A stretch of DNA of 64,000 bases from Actinomycetota bacterium (GCA_005885555.1 VAWN01000094.1:1-64000); one strand, 5' to 3'; shown: positions 47,106 through 55,919, counted from the first letter of the stretch. A program made the numbers and translations. Notes: generated from the sequence alone by a model not told the origin.

Positions 47106-47794
47106 ACCGGCAGGCGCAGGGGCTCCTGCTGTTCCTGATCGGCGGTGCGCTGCTGCGGGCCAGCCTCACCGACCTGTACCTGCGCTACGTCAAGGCCGGG
47201 CTGCGGCCGCTGCTGATCGGCGCCGGCGTGGTGCTGATCGTCGCGGCGGTCGCGACCGTCTGGTACGACCGGCGGCGCGCCCGGAGTGCGGCGCCCAGCC
47301 ACCACGAGCCGTGGATCTCCTGGCTGCTCGTGGTGCCGCTGTTCGCGCTCATCGTCGTCACCCCGCCGGCGCTGGGCTCCTACGCAGCCGAGCGGACCGG
47401 CACCGCGCTGCAGCGCCCGCTGGGGTACCCGCCGCTGCCGGCCGGCGACCCGGTACGGCTGACCGTCCTCGACTACGCCACCCGCGCGGTGTACGACCAC
47501 GGAGTGTCCCTCGGTGGCCGGCGGGTCGGCATCACCGGCTTCGTCACGCTGGGGCCGGGCGGCGCGCCGTACCTCACCCGCATGGTGCTCAGCTGCTGCG
47601 CCGCCGATGCGCTGCCGGTCAAGGTGGGCCTCGCCGGTCCGGTACCCGCCGGGCTGCAACCGGACACGTGGCTCGATGTCGTCGGCACCTACACCGACCG
47701 GCAGTCGAAGGACACCGTCAACGACGCGCCGATACCCTTCATCGACGTCAGCCAGGCCACCCGGGTACCGGTCCCGGCCAATCAGTATGACTAG
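47102..47794 (+). CDS. TIGR03943 family putative permease subunit, copy 1
   Basis: A 230-residue protein with two or three N-terminal membrane helices, a further helix (LLVVPLFALIVVTPPALGSY) and an extracytoplasmic OB-like domain with VRLTVLDYATRAVYD and LSCCAADALPVKVGL. The CCAAD motif is invariant in this family and may bind metal. GTG 47102 overlaps the permease stop. It is convergent with the next gene, sharing 4 nt at the 3' ends. Confidence 0.88.
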   Translation: MNRQAQGLLLFLIGGALLRASLTDLYLRYVKAGLRPLLIGAGVVLIVAAVATVWYDRRRARSAAPSHHEPWISWLLVVPLFALIVVTPPALGSYAAERTGTALQRPLGYPPLPAGDPVRLTVLDYATRAVYDHGVSLGGRRVGITGFVTLGPGGAPYLTRMVLSCCAADALPVKVGLAGPVPAGLQPDTWLDVVGTYTDRQSKDTVNDAPIPFIDVSQATRVPVPANQYD

Positions 47795-48867
47795 TTGAGC
47801 GTGCGCAGGTCGAGGCCGTACCACTGCAGGGTTTCGTTGTTGCCGGTGGACCACCACAGGTAGGTGCCGCGGATCCCCGAGTCGGTGGACGCCGGTGAGA
47901 TCAGCACCGTCCGCCTGCGCGCGATGTCGTACAGGCTCAGCCTCGACACGACCACCTGACTCGTCGGGTCGATGACTGTCATCAGCAGCTCGAAGCGGTC
48001 CAGCACCGCGACATCGCCGCCGGTGGCCGCGGTACTCGCGTCGGCGATGACCCGCCGGTCCGAGCCGTCCGGCCGGATGAGATCGGTCTGCGCCGGCTGC
48101 GCCGCGTTGTCCGGGATCATCCGGCACCACGTGGGTGAACAGGTGAGCAACTTGTTCGGCGGGGCGTTCACCGGTACCACCTGACCGGTGACGGCGTTGC
48201 GCAGCCGGGTACCCGCGCTCGCCGCGCTGGGTGCGGTGACCAGCCACGGCCACCGCGACATGGCCCAGGCGCCGTCGAGCACCTGGACGCCGACGGTACC
48301 GCCGGCGAGCGGGATCGACCGCAGCTCGGTCTGGTCCTGGCGGCCGGGCCGGGTGGCGGCCCAGTACAGCCGGTCGGCGACGACCTGCACGTCGTACCCG
48401 GAGCCGAAGAACTCGGCATCGCCCACGTCGGCGCTCAGTTGCCGGGACGGGCCGCCGGACCGGGCGGCGGTCCACAGCGTGACGTGTGCGTTGCCGGTGC
48501 CGTCGCTGAGGGTGTGCATCCAGTACAGGTCGTCGGCGGTGAAGGCGATGCCGTCGAACGCGCCGCCCTCGGAGACCAGCTGCGTCTGCAGGAGCCGGGG
48601 CGGGCCGGTGGCGGGTACCAGGTCGAGGTCGATGTGCTGACCGTCGGCGCGCTGGGTCACCCCGATCGAGGTACCCGGATCGAGGACGGCGCCGGGCGTG
48701 TACGCCGACCCGTCCGGAAACGTCGCCGGGATCGGGAACGGTTTCGCCCCCGGCGGCGCGGCGGTCCGCTCGGGTACCGCCGCGACCGGCCGTTTCGGCG
48801 CCGGCGACCAGAGCAGTATCCCGATCGCGGCCAGCGCCGCGCAGATCGCCAGCCGGGCGCGGGTCAC
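47791..48867 (-). CDS. Secreted or anchored beta-propeller-like protein
   Basis: A 358-residue protein with an N-terminal hydrophobic segment (LAICAALAAIGILLW) and a Pro/Ala linker, then repeated blades with YWMHTLSDGTGNAHVTLW, RLYWAATRPGRQDQTELR and WWSTGNNETLQWYGLDLR, like WD or NHL propellers that read Tyr-Trp at strand ends. One Cys pair (LTCSPTWCRM) is present. GTG 48867 overlaps the stop of the second TIGR03943 gene, so it is the third gene of that operon. Function unknown. Confidence 0.72.
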   Translation of the reverse strand: MTRARLAICAALAAIGILLWSPAPKRPVAAVPERTAAPPGAKPFPIPATFPDGSAYTPGAVLDPGTSIGVTQRADGQHIDLDLVPATGPPRLLQTQLVSEGGAFDGIAFTADDLYWMHTLSDGTGNAHVTLWTAARSGGPSRQLSADVGDAEFFGSGYDVQVVADRLYWAATRPGRQDQTELRSIPLAGGTVGVQVLDGAWAMSRWPWLVTAPSAASAGTRLRNAVTGQVVPVNAPPNKLLTCSPTWCRMIPDNAAQPAQTDLIRPDGSDRRVIADASTAATGGDVAVLDRFELLMTVIDPTSQVVVSRLSLYDIARRRTVLISPASTDSGIRGTYLWWSTGNNETLQWYGLDLRTLN

Positions 48868-49577
48868 GACTCGTACTGCCGCGCGGGCGCCGGGATCGGC
48901 GTCGACGACTCGACACTGAGGTACGGGATCGGCTCCTGGTTGACCGGATCCCTGTCCTTCCTGGTGGCGTAGCTGCCGGTGACCTGGATCCAGTCGTTGG
49001 CCTTGAGCCGGCCGGGCACGGTACCGGTGAGCCCGACCTTGATGGGCTGGGCGTCGGCGGCGCAGCAGGTGATGACCATCCGGGTGAGGTACCACGTGCC
49101 GCCGTCGCCGGGCAGCACGAACCCGGACAGCGTCAGGTGCCGGCCGGCGAGCGACCGGCCGTTGTCGTAGACCGCGCGGGAGGCGTAGTCCATCATCGAC
49201 AGGCGCACCGGGTCGCCCTCCGGCAGCGGCGGCTGGTCCGACGCGGGAGCCGCGCCCAGTGCGGTACCGGACCGGGCCGCGGAGAACGATCCCAGCGCGG
49301 GCGGTGCGAGGAGCAGCAGCACCAGCATCGGCAGCAGGAGCAGCCAGGCGACGTCGAAGCGGCTGTGCCGGTGTGCGTGCCCGTCGCCGTCGGCATGGTC
49401 ACGCCGGTCGCGCCGCTGGAGCGTGGCCGCGGCGATCGCCAGTACCACGACCGCGGCGGCCACCAGCAACGGCCGCACTCCCGGCTTCACGTAACGCGCA
49501 TAGTCGCCGGTGAATGCGAGCTTGAGCAGGGTACCCCCGACAAGGGTCAGGATCAGCGCGTGCAGTTCCCGCCTCAC
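48864..49577 (-). CDS. TIGR03943 family putative permease subunit, copy 2
   Basis: A 237-residue paralogue of 47102-47794. It has the same helices, a His/Asp-rich loop (DHADGDGHAHRHSRFD) that could bind metal, and the invariant TCCAADAQPIKVGLTG. GTG 49577 overlaps the permease stop by 4 bp and its own stop overlaps the propeller gene. The His-rich loop is absent in copy 1, which suggests the two pairs have different metal or substrate preferences. Confidence 0.88.
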   Translation of the reverse strand: MRRELHALILTLVGGTLLKLAFTGDYARYVKPGVRPLLVAAAVVVLAIAAATLQRRDRRDHADGDGHAHRHSRFDVAWLLLLPMLVLLLLAPPALGSFSAARSGTALGAAPASDQPPLPEGDPVRLSMMDYASRAVYDNGRSLAGRHLTLSGFVLPGDGGTWYLTRMVITCCAADAQPIKVGLTGTVPGRLKANDWIQVTGSYATRKDRDPVNQEPIPYLSVESSTPIPAPARQYES

Positions 49578-50581
49578 AGCAGCACCGCCCCGACCGCGAC
49601 AGCGGCGAGTACCGCGACCACGAACGTGGCCGGCGCGAACCGCACCGCGAACCGCCGCCCGAACGCACCGGCCTGCATCGCGAACAGCTTCGCGTCCACC
49701 ATCGGCCCCACCACGAGAAACGCCAGGCGCGCGGTCCAGGAGAACTGCGTCAGCGACGCGGCCACGAACGCGTCGGCCTCCGAGCAGATGGACAGCACCA
49801 CCGCGAGAAACCCCAGCGCCAGCACTGACAGCACCGGCTGGCCGCCGACCGCGTGCAGCAGCTTCTGCGGTACCGCGACGTTGAGCGTGGCCGCGGTGAA
49901 CCCGCCGATGACGAGGTAACCGCCGGCCTGCACCAGATCGGTCCGGCAGGCGGCGACGAACGCCGCGCCCTTGCCCAGCCCGGCCAGCTCCGGCCGGTCC
50001 GGAACCCGCAGCCACTCGGTGCGGCCCAGCCGCAGCCACAGCCAGCCCATGACGACCGACGCGGCCAGGCTCGCGACCAGCCGGGCCACCACCATCTGCG
50101 GCCGGCCGGGGAACGCGACGAACGTGGCGACCAGCACAACCGGGTTGATCGCCGGGGCGGACAGCAGGAACGCCAGCGCCGCCGCCGGGGTCACGCCGCG
50201 GCGCACGAGGGCACCGGCGATCGGTACCGAGCCGCATTCGCACCCGGGCAGCACCACCCCGGCGACGCCGGCCACCGGTACCGCGAGCACCGGCCGGCGC
50301 GGCAGCGCCCGCGCGAAGAACGACGGGGGTACCAGGGCGGCGATCGCCGCGGACACGACGGTACCCAGCACCACGAACGGGGTCGCCTGGATCACGATCG
50401 ATACGAAGATGGTCAGCCAGGTCTGCACCCGGGCCGAGTTGGTGGCCCCGACCAGCCAGCCCCGCAGGAGTACCGCGACCACCAGCACCCCGACGAACAG
50501 CTCGACGGCACCGGGCCGTAGCCGGCGCCGCGCTGGCGCCGGTGTCGCGGTCGGCCTCGTCGCCGGCTCGGTCGTGGTCAC
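49574..50581 (-). CDS. Permease of the DUF318/ArsP-1 (YraQ) family, copy 2
   Basis: A 335-residue paralogue of 46107-47105 with the same motifs: VVLPGCECGSVPIAGAL, AFLLSAPAINPVVLVA and LSICSEADAFVAASL. It is leaderless, with TAGGCT 6 nt before GTG 50581. It heads the operon permease, TIGR03943, propeller. The two permeases face each other in an inverted arrangement, as would follow a duplication with inversion. Confidence 0.88.
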   Translation of the reverse strand: MTTTEPATRPTATPAPARRRLRPGAVELFVGVLVVAVLLRGWLVGATNSARVQTWLTIFVSIVIQATPFVVLGTVVSAAIAALVPPSFFARALPRRPVLAVPVAGVAGVVLPGCECGSVPIAGALVRRGVTPAAALAFLLSAPAINPVVLVATFVAFPGRPQMVVARLVASLAASVVMGWLWLRLGRTEWLRVPDRPELAGLGKGAAFVAACRTDLVQAGGYLVIGGFTAATLNVAVPQKLLHAVGGQPVLSVLALGFLAVVLSICSEADAFVAASLTQFSWTARLAFLVVGPMVDAKLFAMQAGAFGRRFAVRFAPATFVVAVLAAVAVGAVLL

Positions 50582-50587
50582 CGGGAC

Positions 50588-50593
50588 AGCCTA
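50588..50593 (-). promoter_or_regulatory. -10 element of leaderless permease copy 2
   Basis: On the minus strand TAGGCT, 6 nt, then GTG 50581. Confidence 0.6.
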
Positions 50594-50623
50594 GAGCCAG
50601 CGCGCCCACCGGCCGGGCCGGGC

Positions 50624-50701
50624 GCGTCGATCTTGGAGTTGTGTCGACGACCAAAGCCGCATGACTCCGCGAGTCGGGCACCACAAGTCCAAGATCGACG
50701 C
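50624..50701. repeat. 78-bp palindromic element, nested hairpins
   Basis: Outer arms 50624-50643 and 50682-50701 are 20-bp inverted repeats with a single mismatch (core GATCTTGGA / TCCAAGATC). The interior contains a second hairpin GACTC-CGC-GAGTC (50663-50675). It lies between two genes and encodes nothing. The form is that of a dispersed REP-like or miniature element; only one copy is in this window. Confidence 0.75.
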
Positions 50702-50714
50702 GGAGCGGGGGGCG

Positions 50715-51209
50715 TCAGATGTGGGTGGACACCGGGCTCGGCGTCGTCGGGGCGCGCTGTTCCTCTCCGCCGTTGCGGCAGTACGGGCACCACGGCTGCA
50801 GGCGCTGGTGGGTGACGTAGACCAGCAGGAGGTACCCCAGCGACGCCTCGACCGCCGCCCACAGGTACCGGCCGAGCGGGCTCGCCGACAGCAGCGCCGA
50901 CCCGGTCAGGACGATGAGGTACCCGAGCACGAACAGCCTGCTCTCGAACAGGTGCGCCACCCGGAACCGGACCCGGTACCGGCTCGCGACCATCGACGCG
51001 TCCAGCGGCAGGGCGGCGATGCACCGCTCGCACAGGCGCCGGTTGTGCGCGACCAGCGACACGCCCAGCAGGACCGCGCCGGTCAACAGCGCCAGGGACG
51101 CCGGCCACGGGACCAGGTCGGCGGCGGCCGGTACGAGCGTCAGGACGACGAGCGTGGCCACGATGCCGAGCAGGAGCCGGGGCGCGTAGTGGCCGACAAT
51201 CCTGCCCAT
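50715..51209 (-). CDS. Membrane protein with two CxxC motifs
   Basis: A 164-residue protein with about four hydrophobic segments (LLLGIVATLVVLTLVP, LALLTGAVLLGVSLV and two more). Cysteine pairs occur in the first loop (RRLCERCIAALP) and near the C-terminus (PWCPYCRNGG), so it may bind metal or take part in disulfide exchange. The start at ATG 51209 follows AAAGGGGG at 11 nt. I do not recognise a family. Confidence 0.7.
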   Translation of the reverse strand: MGRIVGHYAPRLLLGIVATLVVLTLVPAAADLVPWPASLALLTGAVLLGVSLVAHNRRLCERCIAALPLDASMVASRYRVRFRVAHLFESRLFVLGYLIVLTGSALLSASPLGRYLWAAVEASLGYLLLVYVTHQRLQPWCPYCRNGGEEQRAPTTPSPVSTHI

Positions 51210-51396
51210 CGGTCGCGTGCCCCCTTTGATCTTCGCTCGTGGCGGCCACGGTAGCTCCTGTCCGGCGGCAGCCGCGCCGCCTCAACGTCGCCGTTGGCCG
51301 GCCGTTCGGCCATGAGCCGGCGCGGTACGGCCGGTCACGGGTGCCGTAGCAGGCGCGGAAAGGCGGCCGGACTCGGTCGGTACCACCCTTCCTGGC

Positions 51397-51402
51397 TAGG
51401 CT
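51397..51402 (+). promoter_or_regulatory. -10 element of Mop-like gene
   Basis: TAGGCT, then 7 nt, then GTG 51410. Confidence 0.5.
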
Positions 51403-51409
51403 GTCCGCC

Positions 51410-51832
51410 GTGGTGCTGAGCATTCGCAACCAGTTCGCCGGCCGCGTCATCGCAGTTACGGTCGGCAGTGTGATGAGCACGGTGCGGGTACTCCTGGCCG
51501 CCGGCCCGGAGGTCACCGCTGCGATAACCCTGGAGGCGGTCGACGAGCTGGGCCTGGCCGAAGGCGTCGGCGTGGTCGTGCTGTTCAAGTCGACCGAGGT
51601 TGCCCTGGCCACCGGAGCGGTACCGCTGATCAGCATCCGCAACCAGATCCCCGGCACGGTGGCCGAGGTCGAGCACGGCGAGGTGATGACCACCGTCAAG
51701 GTCGCGGTCCGCGGCGGTGGCACGCTGACGGCCGCGATCACCCGCGACGCCGCCGAGGAGCTGGGACTTGCCGAGGGTACCGACGTCACCGCCCTGGTCA
51801 AGGCGACCGAGGTGATCCTCGGGCTCGGGTGA
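51410..51832 (+). CDS. Molybdopterin/molybdate-binding (double Mop/TOBE) protein
   Basis: A 140-residue protein built of two Mop domains in tandem: SIRNQFAGRVIAVTVGSVMS with FKSTEVAL, and SIRNQIPGTVAEVEHGEVMT with VKATEVILGLG. Mop (molbindin) proteins bind and store molybdate or tungstate as oligomers. It is convergent with modC (stop codons 2 nt apart) and so completes a molybdate module. The second repeat is separated from the first by a short linker. Confidence 0.9.
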   Translation: MVLSIRNQFAGRVIAVTVGSVMSTVRVLLAAGPEVTAAITLEAVDELGLAEGVGVVVLFKSTEVALATGAVPLISIRNQIPGTVAEVEHGEVMTTVKVAVRGGGTLTAAITRDAAEELGLAEGTDVTALVKATEVILGLG

Positions 51833-51834
51833 GG

Positions 51835-52905
51835 TCAGGGCGCGGCCGGATACGCGTGGGTCTCGGCGGCCTTGACCGCCGCCCAGACGTGCTGACCGGG
51901 GGCCAGCTGCAGGTGCGCGGCCGCGGCCTGGGTGACGTCGGCGGCCACCGGGATCGGGCCGGTGAGCTGGATGCGCAGGTTGTCGCCGTGCCGCTGGATG
52001 CCGGCGATGACGGCCGGCCAGGTGTTGCGCGGGCTGCCGTCCGGCCGCTGCCGGTGCAGCGCGACGGCAGACGGGCGGAAGGCCACGAACGCGTCCCCGG
52101 TCAGCGGGTCGGCCGTGGTGAGCGTGACCCCGTCGACCTCGACGCCGTGTCCGGTGGCCTTGCCGCGGTACAGGTTCAGGCCGACCAGCCGGGCCACGTA
52201 GTCGGTGCGCGGCTGGGCGGTCACCGTGGCGGCGTCGCCCTCCTGGACGACCCGGCCGTGCTCAATGATGACCAGCCGGTCGGCGAGGACGAGGGCGTCC
52301 AGCGGATCGTGGGTGACCAGCAGCGTGGCGCCCGGATGGTCGGTGAGGTGGTGCAGCAGCTCGCCCCGGGTGTCCAGGCGGGTACCGGCGTCGAGCGCGG
52401 CGAGCGGCTCGTCGAGCAGCAGCAGCTCCGGCGCGACGGCCAGCGCGCGGGCCAGGGCGACCCGCTGCGCCTGCCCGCCGGACAGGTACCGCGGCTTGCG
52501 CCGGGCGTACCCGGACAGCCCGACCCGGTCCAGCCACCGCGCCGCCTGCTCCCGTGCCTCCCGCCGGGGTACCCCGTGCCGGCGCGGCCCGAACGCGACG
52601 TTGTCCAGCGCGGTCAGGTGCGGGAAGAGCAGGTACTCCTGGAACACCACACCGATCGACCGGTGCTCCGTCGGCGTCCACAGTGGACGGTCCGGCCGGT
52701 CCATTTCCCGCCCGCCCAGCCGCAGGTACCCGGACGTCAGCGGCCGCAACCCGGCCAGCGCCCGCAGCGCCGTGGTCTTGCCCGAGCCGTTCGGGCCGAG
52801 CAGCGCGACCACCTCCCCGGCGGCGATGCGCAGCCGGGCATCGAGGCGGAACCCGCCGAGGTCGACGATCAGGTGGGCGTCCAGCAGGGCGGGGCGCTCG
52901 GTCAT
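51835..52905 (-). CDS. modC: Molybdate ABC transporter ATPase ModC
   Basis: A 356-residue ATPase energising molybdate uptake. Walker A is GPNGSGKT near residue 40, the signature YLSGGQAQR near 141, Walker B LLLLDEPLAALD and the H-loop LLVTHDPLDAL. The C-terminal third is a Mop/TOBE-type regulatory domain ending GQHVWAAVKAAETHAY. ATG 52905 overlaps the modB stop by 4 bp. Confidence 0.9.
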   Translation of the reverse strand: MTERPALLDAHLIVDLGGFRLDARLRIAAGEVVALLGPNGSGKTTALRALAGLRPLTSGYLRLGGREMDRPDRPLWTPTEHRSIGVVFQEYLLFPHLTALDNVAFGPRRHGVPRREAREQAARWLDRVGLSGYARRKPRYLSGGQAQRVALARALAVAPELLLLDEPLAALDAGTRLDTRGELLHHLTDHPGATLLVTHDPLDALVLADRLVIIEHGRVVQEGDAATVTAQPRTDYVARLVGLNLYRGKATGHGVEVDGVTLTTADPLTGDAFVAFRPSAVALHRQRPDGSPRNTWPAVIAGIQRHGDNLRIQLTGPIPVAADVTQAAAAHLQLAPGQHVWAAVKAAETHAYPAAP

Positions 52906-53711
52906 GGGCTGGTGATCCAGCGGTCGCGCAGCGCGGCGAGGACGGCGACCGAGACGGTGAGCAGGATGAGGCTCAGCACGATCGCGGCCTTCATGTCGGT
53001 CTCCAGCGCCAGGTAGACGGCCAGCGGCATGGTCTGCGTCCGGCCCGGGAAGTTGCCGGCGAAGGTGATGGTGGCGCCGAACTCGCCGAGCGCCCGGGCC
53101 CAGCACAGCACCGCGCCGGCGGTGATGCCGGGCGCGACCAGCGGCAGGGTCACGTGGGTGAAGGTGGTCCAGCGCCGCGCGCCGAGCGTGGCGGCCGCCT
53201 CCTCGTACCGGGTGTCCGCCCCGCGCAGCGCCCCCTCGACGGCGATGACGAGGAACGGCATGGCGACGAACGCCTCCGCGAGGACGACGCCGGCGGTGGA
53301 GAACGGCAGGGTGATGCCGAAGGTACCGGCCAGCCACCGGCCGACGATGCCGCGCCGGCCGAACACGAGCAGCAGCGCCACGCCACCGACCACGGGCGGC
53401 AGTACCAGCGGGACGGTCACCAGTGCCCGCACCACCCGCCGGCCGGGGAACTCGACGCGGGCGAGCAGCCACGCCAGGGGTACCCCCAACAGCAGGCACA
53501 GCGCCGTGGCGATGGTGGCGGTCTGCAGCGACAGCCGCAGCGCGGTCAGCACGCCGGGCTGGGCGAGCCGCTGCGGAAGGGTGCTCCACGGCGCCCGCAG
53601 CAGCAGCCCGGCCAGCGGCAGCGCCAGGAACGCCAGGCCCAGTACCGCCGGCACGAGCAACCCCAGCGGCACCCGCAGCGTGCCGCGCCGCGGCGCCGCG
53701 CTCACGGACAC
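52902..53711 (-). CDS. modB: Molybdate ABC transporter permease ModB
   Basis: A 269-residue inner-membrane permease with about six helices. The EAA loop that docks to the ATPase reads EEAAATLGARRWTTFTHVTL; GEFGATITFAGNFPGRTQTM near the end is diagnostic of ModB/CysTW-type permeases and in particular molybdate ones. GTG 53711 overlaps modA by 10 bp; a second GTG at 53705 is possible. Confidence 0.93.
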   Translation of the reverse strand: MSVSAAPRRGTLRVPLGLLVPAVLGLAFLALPLAGLLLRAPWSTLPQRLAQPGVLTALRLSLQTATIATALCLLLGVPLAWLLARVEFPGRRVVRALVTVPLVLPPVVGGVALLLVFGRRGIVGRWLAGTFGITLPFSTAGVVLAEAFVAMPFLVIAVEGALRGADTRYEEAAATLGARRWTTFTHVTLPLVAPGITAGAVLCWARALGEFGATITFAGNFPGRTQTMPLAVYLALETDMKAAIVLSLILLTVSVAVLAALRDRWITSP

Positions 53712-54484
53712 CGGAAGCCTGCCGCGGTCAGCACCGCCCGGCCCTCGCCCGACCGCACGTAGGCGACGAACGCCTGCGCGCCGGCCTTGTTCGGCGCGTT
53801 CTTCAGCACCTCGATCGGATAGTCGTTGACCGCCTGTGCGGACTCGGGGAACTGGACACCGTCCACATCGGACGGTGCGGCCGTCACGTCGGTGCGGTAG
53901 ACCAGTGCCGCGTCGACCTCACCGAGCTTCACCTTGGCCAGGGCCGCCTTCACGTCCTGCTCCTCGGTGGCCGGGGTCAGCTTCACGCCGGCCACGGCGA
54001 GCGCCTTCTTCGCCGCCGCGCCGCACGGTACCTGGACGGCGCACACCGCCACCTTGACGCCCGGCCTGGTCAGATCGGCGAGGCCGGCGATGCCTTGCGG
54101 GTTTCCCTTCGGTACCGCGATGACAAGCTGGTTGCTCGCGAAGACGACCGGAGTGCCGTCGCCGTTGCCCGCGTCGGTGACGGTCTTCATGTTGGCCGGC
54201 GCGGCCGAGGCGAACACGTCGGCCGGCGCGCCCTGGTTGATCTGCGTGGCGAGCGCGGAACTGCCGGCGAAGTTGAAGGTCACCTTCGTGCCCGGGTTGG
54301 CCGCCTGGAAGTCCTTGCCGATCCGGGTGAACGACTCGGTGAGCGACGCGGCGGCGAACACGGTCACGGTACCGGTGACGCCGTGGCTCGGCGCCGGACC
54401 GTTGGCCTTCGCGCCGCCACCGCACCCGGACAGCGCGGTGAGCGCGAGCGCGACGACGGCGGTGCGGGTCCAGCGTGCGGTCAC
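53702..54484 (-). CDS. modA: Molybdate-binding lipoprotein ModA
   Basis: A 260-residue substrate-binding lipoprotein. The signal ends in lipobox LSGC. The oxyanion-binding residues are in VFAAASLTESF, FNFAGSSALATQI and ALVYRTDVTAAP. Length and order match ModA. GTG 54484 overlaps the upstream regulator gene by 4 bp. Two internal Cys (VCAVQVPCG) may form a disulfide. Confidence 0.92.
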   Translation of the reverse strand: MTARWTRTAVVALALTALSGCGGGAKANGPAPSHGVTGTVTVFAAASLTESFTRIGKDFQAANPGTKVTFNFAGSSALATQINQGAPADVFASAAPANMKTVTDAGNGDGTPVVFASNQLVIAVPKGNPQGIAGLADLTRPGVKVAVCAVQVPCGAAAKKALAVAGVKLTPATEEQDVKAALAKVKLGEVDAALVYRTDVTAAPSDVDGVQFPESAQAVNDYPIEVLKNAPNKAGAQAFVAYVRSGEGRAVLTAAGFRCP

Positions 54485-54906
54485 GAGCCGGTCCTCCCTC
54501 TGCTGCCCACGGCGCGGGTGGACCGTTCCACCACCACCGTGGTTGATTTGATCACCGCGACGGCCAGCGAACCGACCTCCAGGTCCAGCTCGTCGGCCGC
54601 CTCACGGCTCATCAGCGACACCACCCGGAACGGCCCGGCCTGGATGTCGACCTGCGCCATCACCCTGTCCTTGACGACCGCGGTGACGATGCCGTGCAGC
54701 CGGTTGCGCGCCGAGGAGGCATCCGTCCGGCCGTCCGGCTCGGCGCCCAGGGACCGGGCGAACGCCGCCAGGTCGGCGCCGTCGATCACCCGGTGGTCGT
54801 GCTCGTCGCGCGCCGCGGACAGCCGGCCGGCGTCGATCCACCGGCGTACCGTGTCCGCGCTCACGGCCAGCAGCTCGGCGGCCTCACCGATCCGGAACAC
54901 CGTCAC
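54481..54906 (-). CDS. HTH-Mop molybdate-sensing regulator (compact ModE-like)
   Basis: A 141-residue protein with an N-terminal MerR/excisionase-type helix-turn-helix (FRIGEAAELLAVSADTVRRW) and a C-terminal Mop domain (ARNRLHGIVTAVVKDRVMAQ to STTVVVERS). It is likely a molybdate-responsive repressor, a compact analogue of ModE with an unrelated DNA-binding part. Leaderless (TAGGAT then 6 nt then GTG 54906). It leads the mod operon, so it is probably autoregulated. Confidence 0.87.
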   Translation of the reverse strand: MTVFRIGEAAELLAVSADTVRRWIDAGRLSAARDEHDHRVIDGADLAAFARSLGAEPDGRTDASSARNRLHGIVTAVVKDRVMAQVDIQAGPFRVVSLMSREAADELDLEVGSLAVAVIKSTTVVVERSTRAVGSRGRTGS

Positions 54907-54912
54907 TGGATC

Positions 54913-54918
54913 ATCCTA
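54913..54918 (-). promoter_or_regulatory. -10 element of leaderless mod operon
   Basis: On the minus strand TAGGAT, 6 nt, then GTG 54906. Just upstream a GCGCATC-N3-GATGTGC imperfect palindrome could be the operator. Confidence 0.55.
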
Positions 54919-55108
54919 TCCGGCGCATCTGCGATGTGCCACTGCTGGTCCTGCTCTCATGAGCAACACCGAAACGCCGATCGCCGTCGCACCTGCGCTG
55001 CCCGCGCCGACCTCGACACATGCACGCATATAGTTTCGCTGGTACCCACCGGTACGGCCCTCATCCGCCGCGGACGTTGTCCTGCCGACGCGGGTGGAAT
55101 GGATCTGC

Positions 55109-55114
55109 TACCTT
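55109..55114 (+). promoter_or_regulatory. -10 element of first AIM24 gene
   Basis: TACCTT, then 7 nt, then GTG 55122. The 203 nt between this and the mod operon contain no other gene I can support. Confidence 0.45.
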
Positions 55115-55121
55115 CCGCGGC

Positions 55122-55919
55122 GTGGATCGGATCGAGTGTCAGTGGTGCCGGGTGCAGAACGCGCCGGGTACCGCGTCCTGCGTCAGTTGCGGTGCGCCGC
55201 TGGACGGCAAGAACCTGGTCAGCGACTCCGGCTGGCGCGAGGCGCCCCGGTTGCGGGACATGACCGAGTTCCGGTTCGCCAACTCCGTCGCCCAGGTGGA
55301 GGGCGAGCTGGTGCCGGTCACCGAGATCGCGCTCGGCCAGGGTGACGCGGTCTACTTCGAGCACCACGTCCTGCTGTGGAAGGACGAGGCGACACCGGTC
55401 ACCGCGATGCAGACCCAGGGCGGCATGAAGCGCCTGTTCGGCGGCATGCCGTTCGTGCTGACGCTGGCGTACGGGCCCGGCCGGGTGGCGTTCTCCCGCG
55501 ACTCGCCGGGCGAACTGGTCGTGCTGCCGCTGCACCCGGGCATGGAACTGGACGTGCGCGAGCACGCGTTCCTGTTGGCCAGCCACACCATCGGGTACTC
55601 GTTCGTCCGCATCCAGGGTCTGGTGAACCTGCTGCACGGCGGCAACGGCATGTACCTCGACCGGTTCATCACCGCGGGGGCACCGGGGCTGCTGGTGCTG
55701 CACGGGTACGGCAACGTCTTCGAGCGGTTGCTCAAGCCGGGCGAGAAGATCATGGTGGAGCCCGGCGGCTTCCTGTACAAGGACGCGTCGGTCACCATGC
55801 AGGCGGTGCAGATGCCGGTCAAGACCGGGCTGCTGCGCCGGGGCATGTACCTCGCGGAGATGACCGGGCCGGGCCGGGTGGGCATCCAGTCCATGTACGT
55901 CCACCACCACGCGGAGTGA
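55122..55919 (+). CDS. AIM24-family protein with N-terminal zinc ribbon, copy 1
   Basis: A 265-residue protein. Residues 5-24 form a zinc ribbon (CQWCRVQNAPGTASCVSC), followed by an AIM24-like beta-barrel with ALGQGDAVYFEHHVLLWKDE and the glycine-rich VMVEPGGFLYKDASV... segment. AIM24/TRAP-like proteins have repeated beta-structure and no known activity. It is followed 8 nt later by a paralogue; both belong to one operon. Confidence 0.85.
   Translation: MDRIECQWCRVQNAPGTASCVSCGAPLDGKNLVSDSGWREAPRLRDMTEFRFANSVAQVEGELVPVTEIALGQGDAVYFEHHVLLWKDEATPVTAMQTQGGMKRLFGGMPFVLTLAYGPGRVAFSRDSPGELVVLPLHPGMELDVREHAFLLASHTIGYSFVRIQGLVNLLHGGNGMYLDRFITAGAPGLLVLHGYGNVFERLLKPGEKIMVEPGGFLYKDASVTMQAVQMPVKTGLLRRGMYLAEMTGPGRVGIQSMYVHHHAE

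Noticed and set aside
50582-50714. Zur-type metal operator before permease copy 2
   Set aside because: No A/T-rich inverted repeat of that type; the symmetric sequence here is the longer palindromic element.
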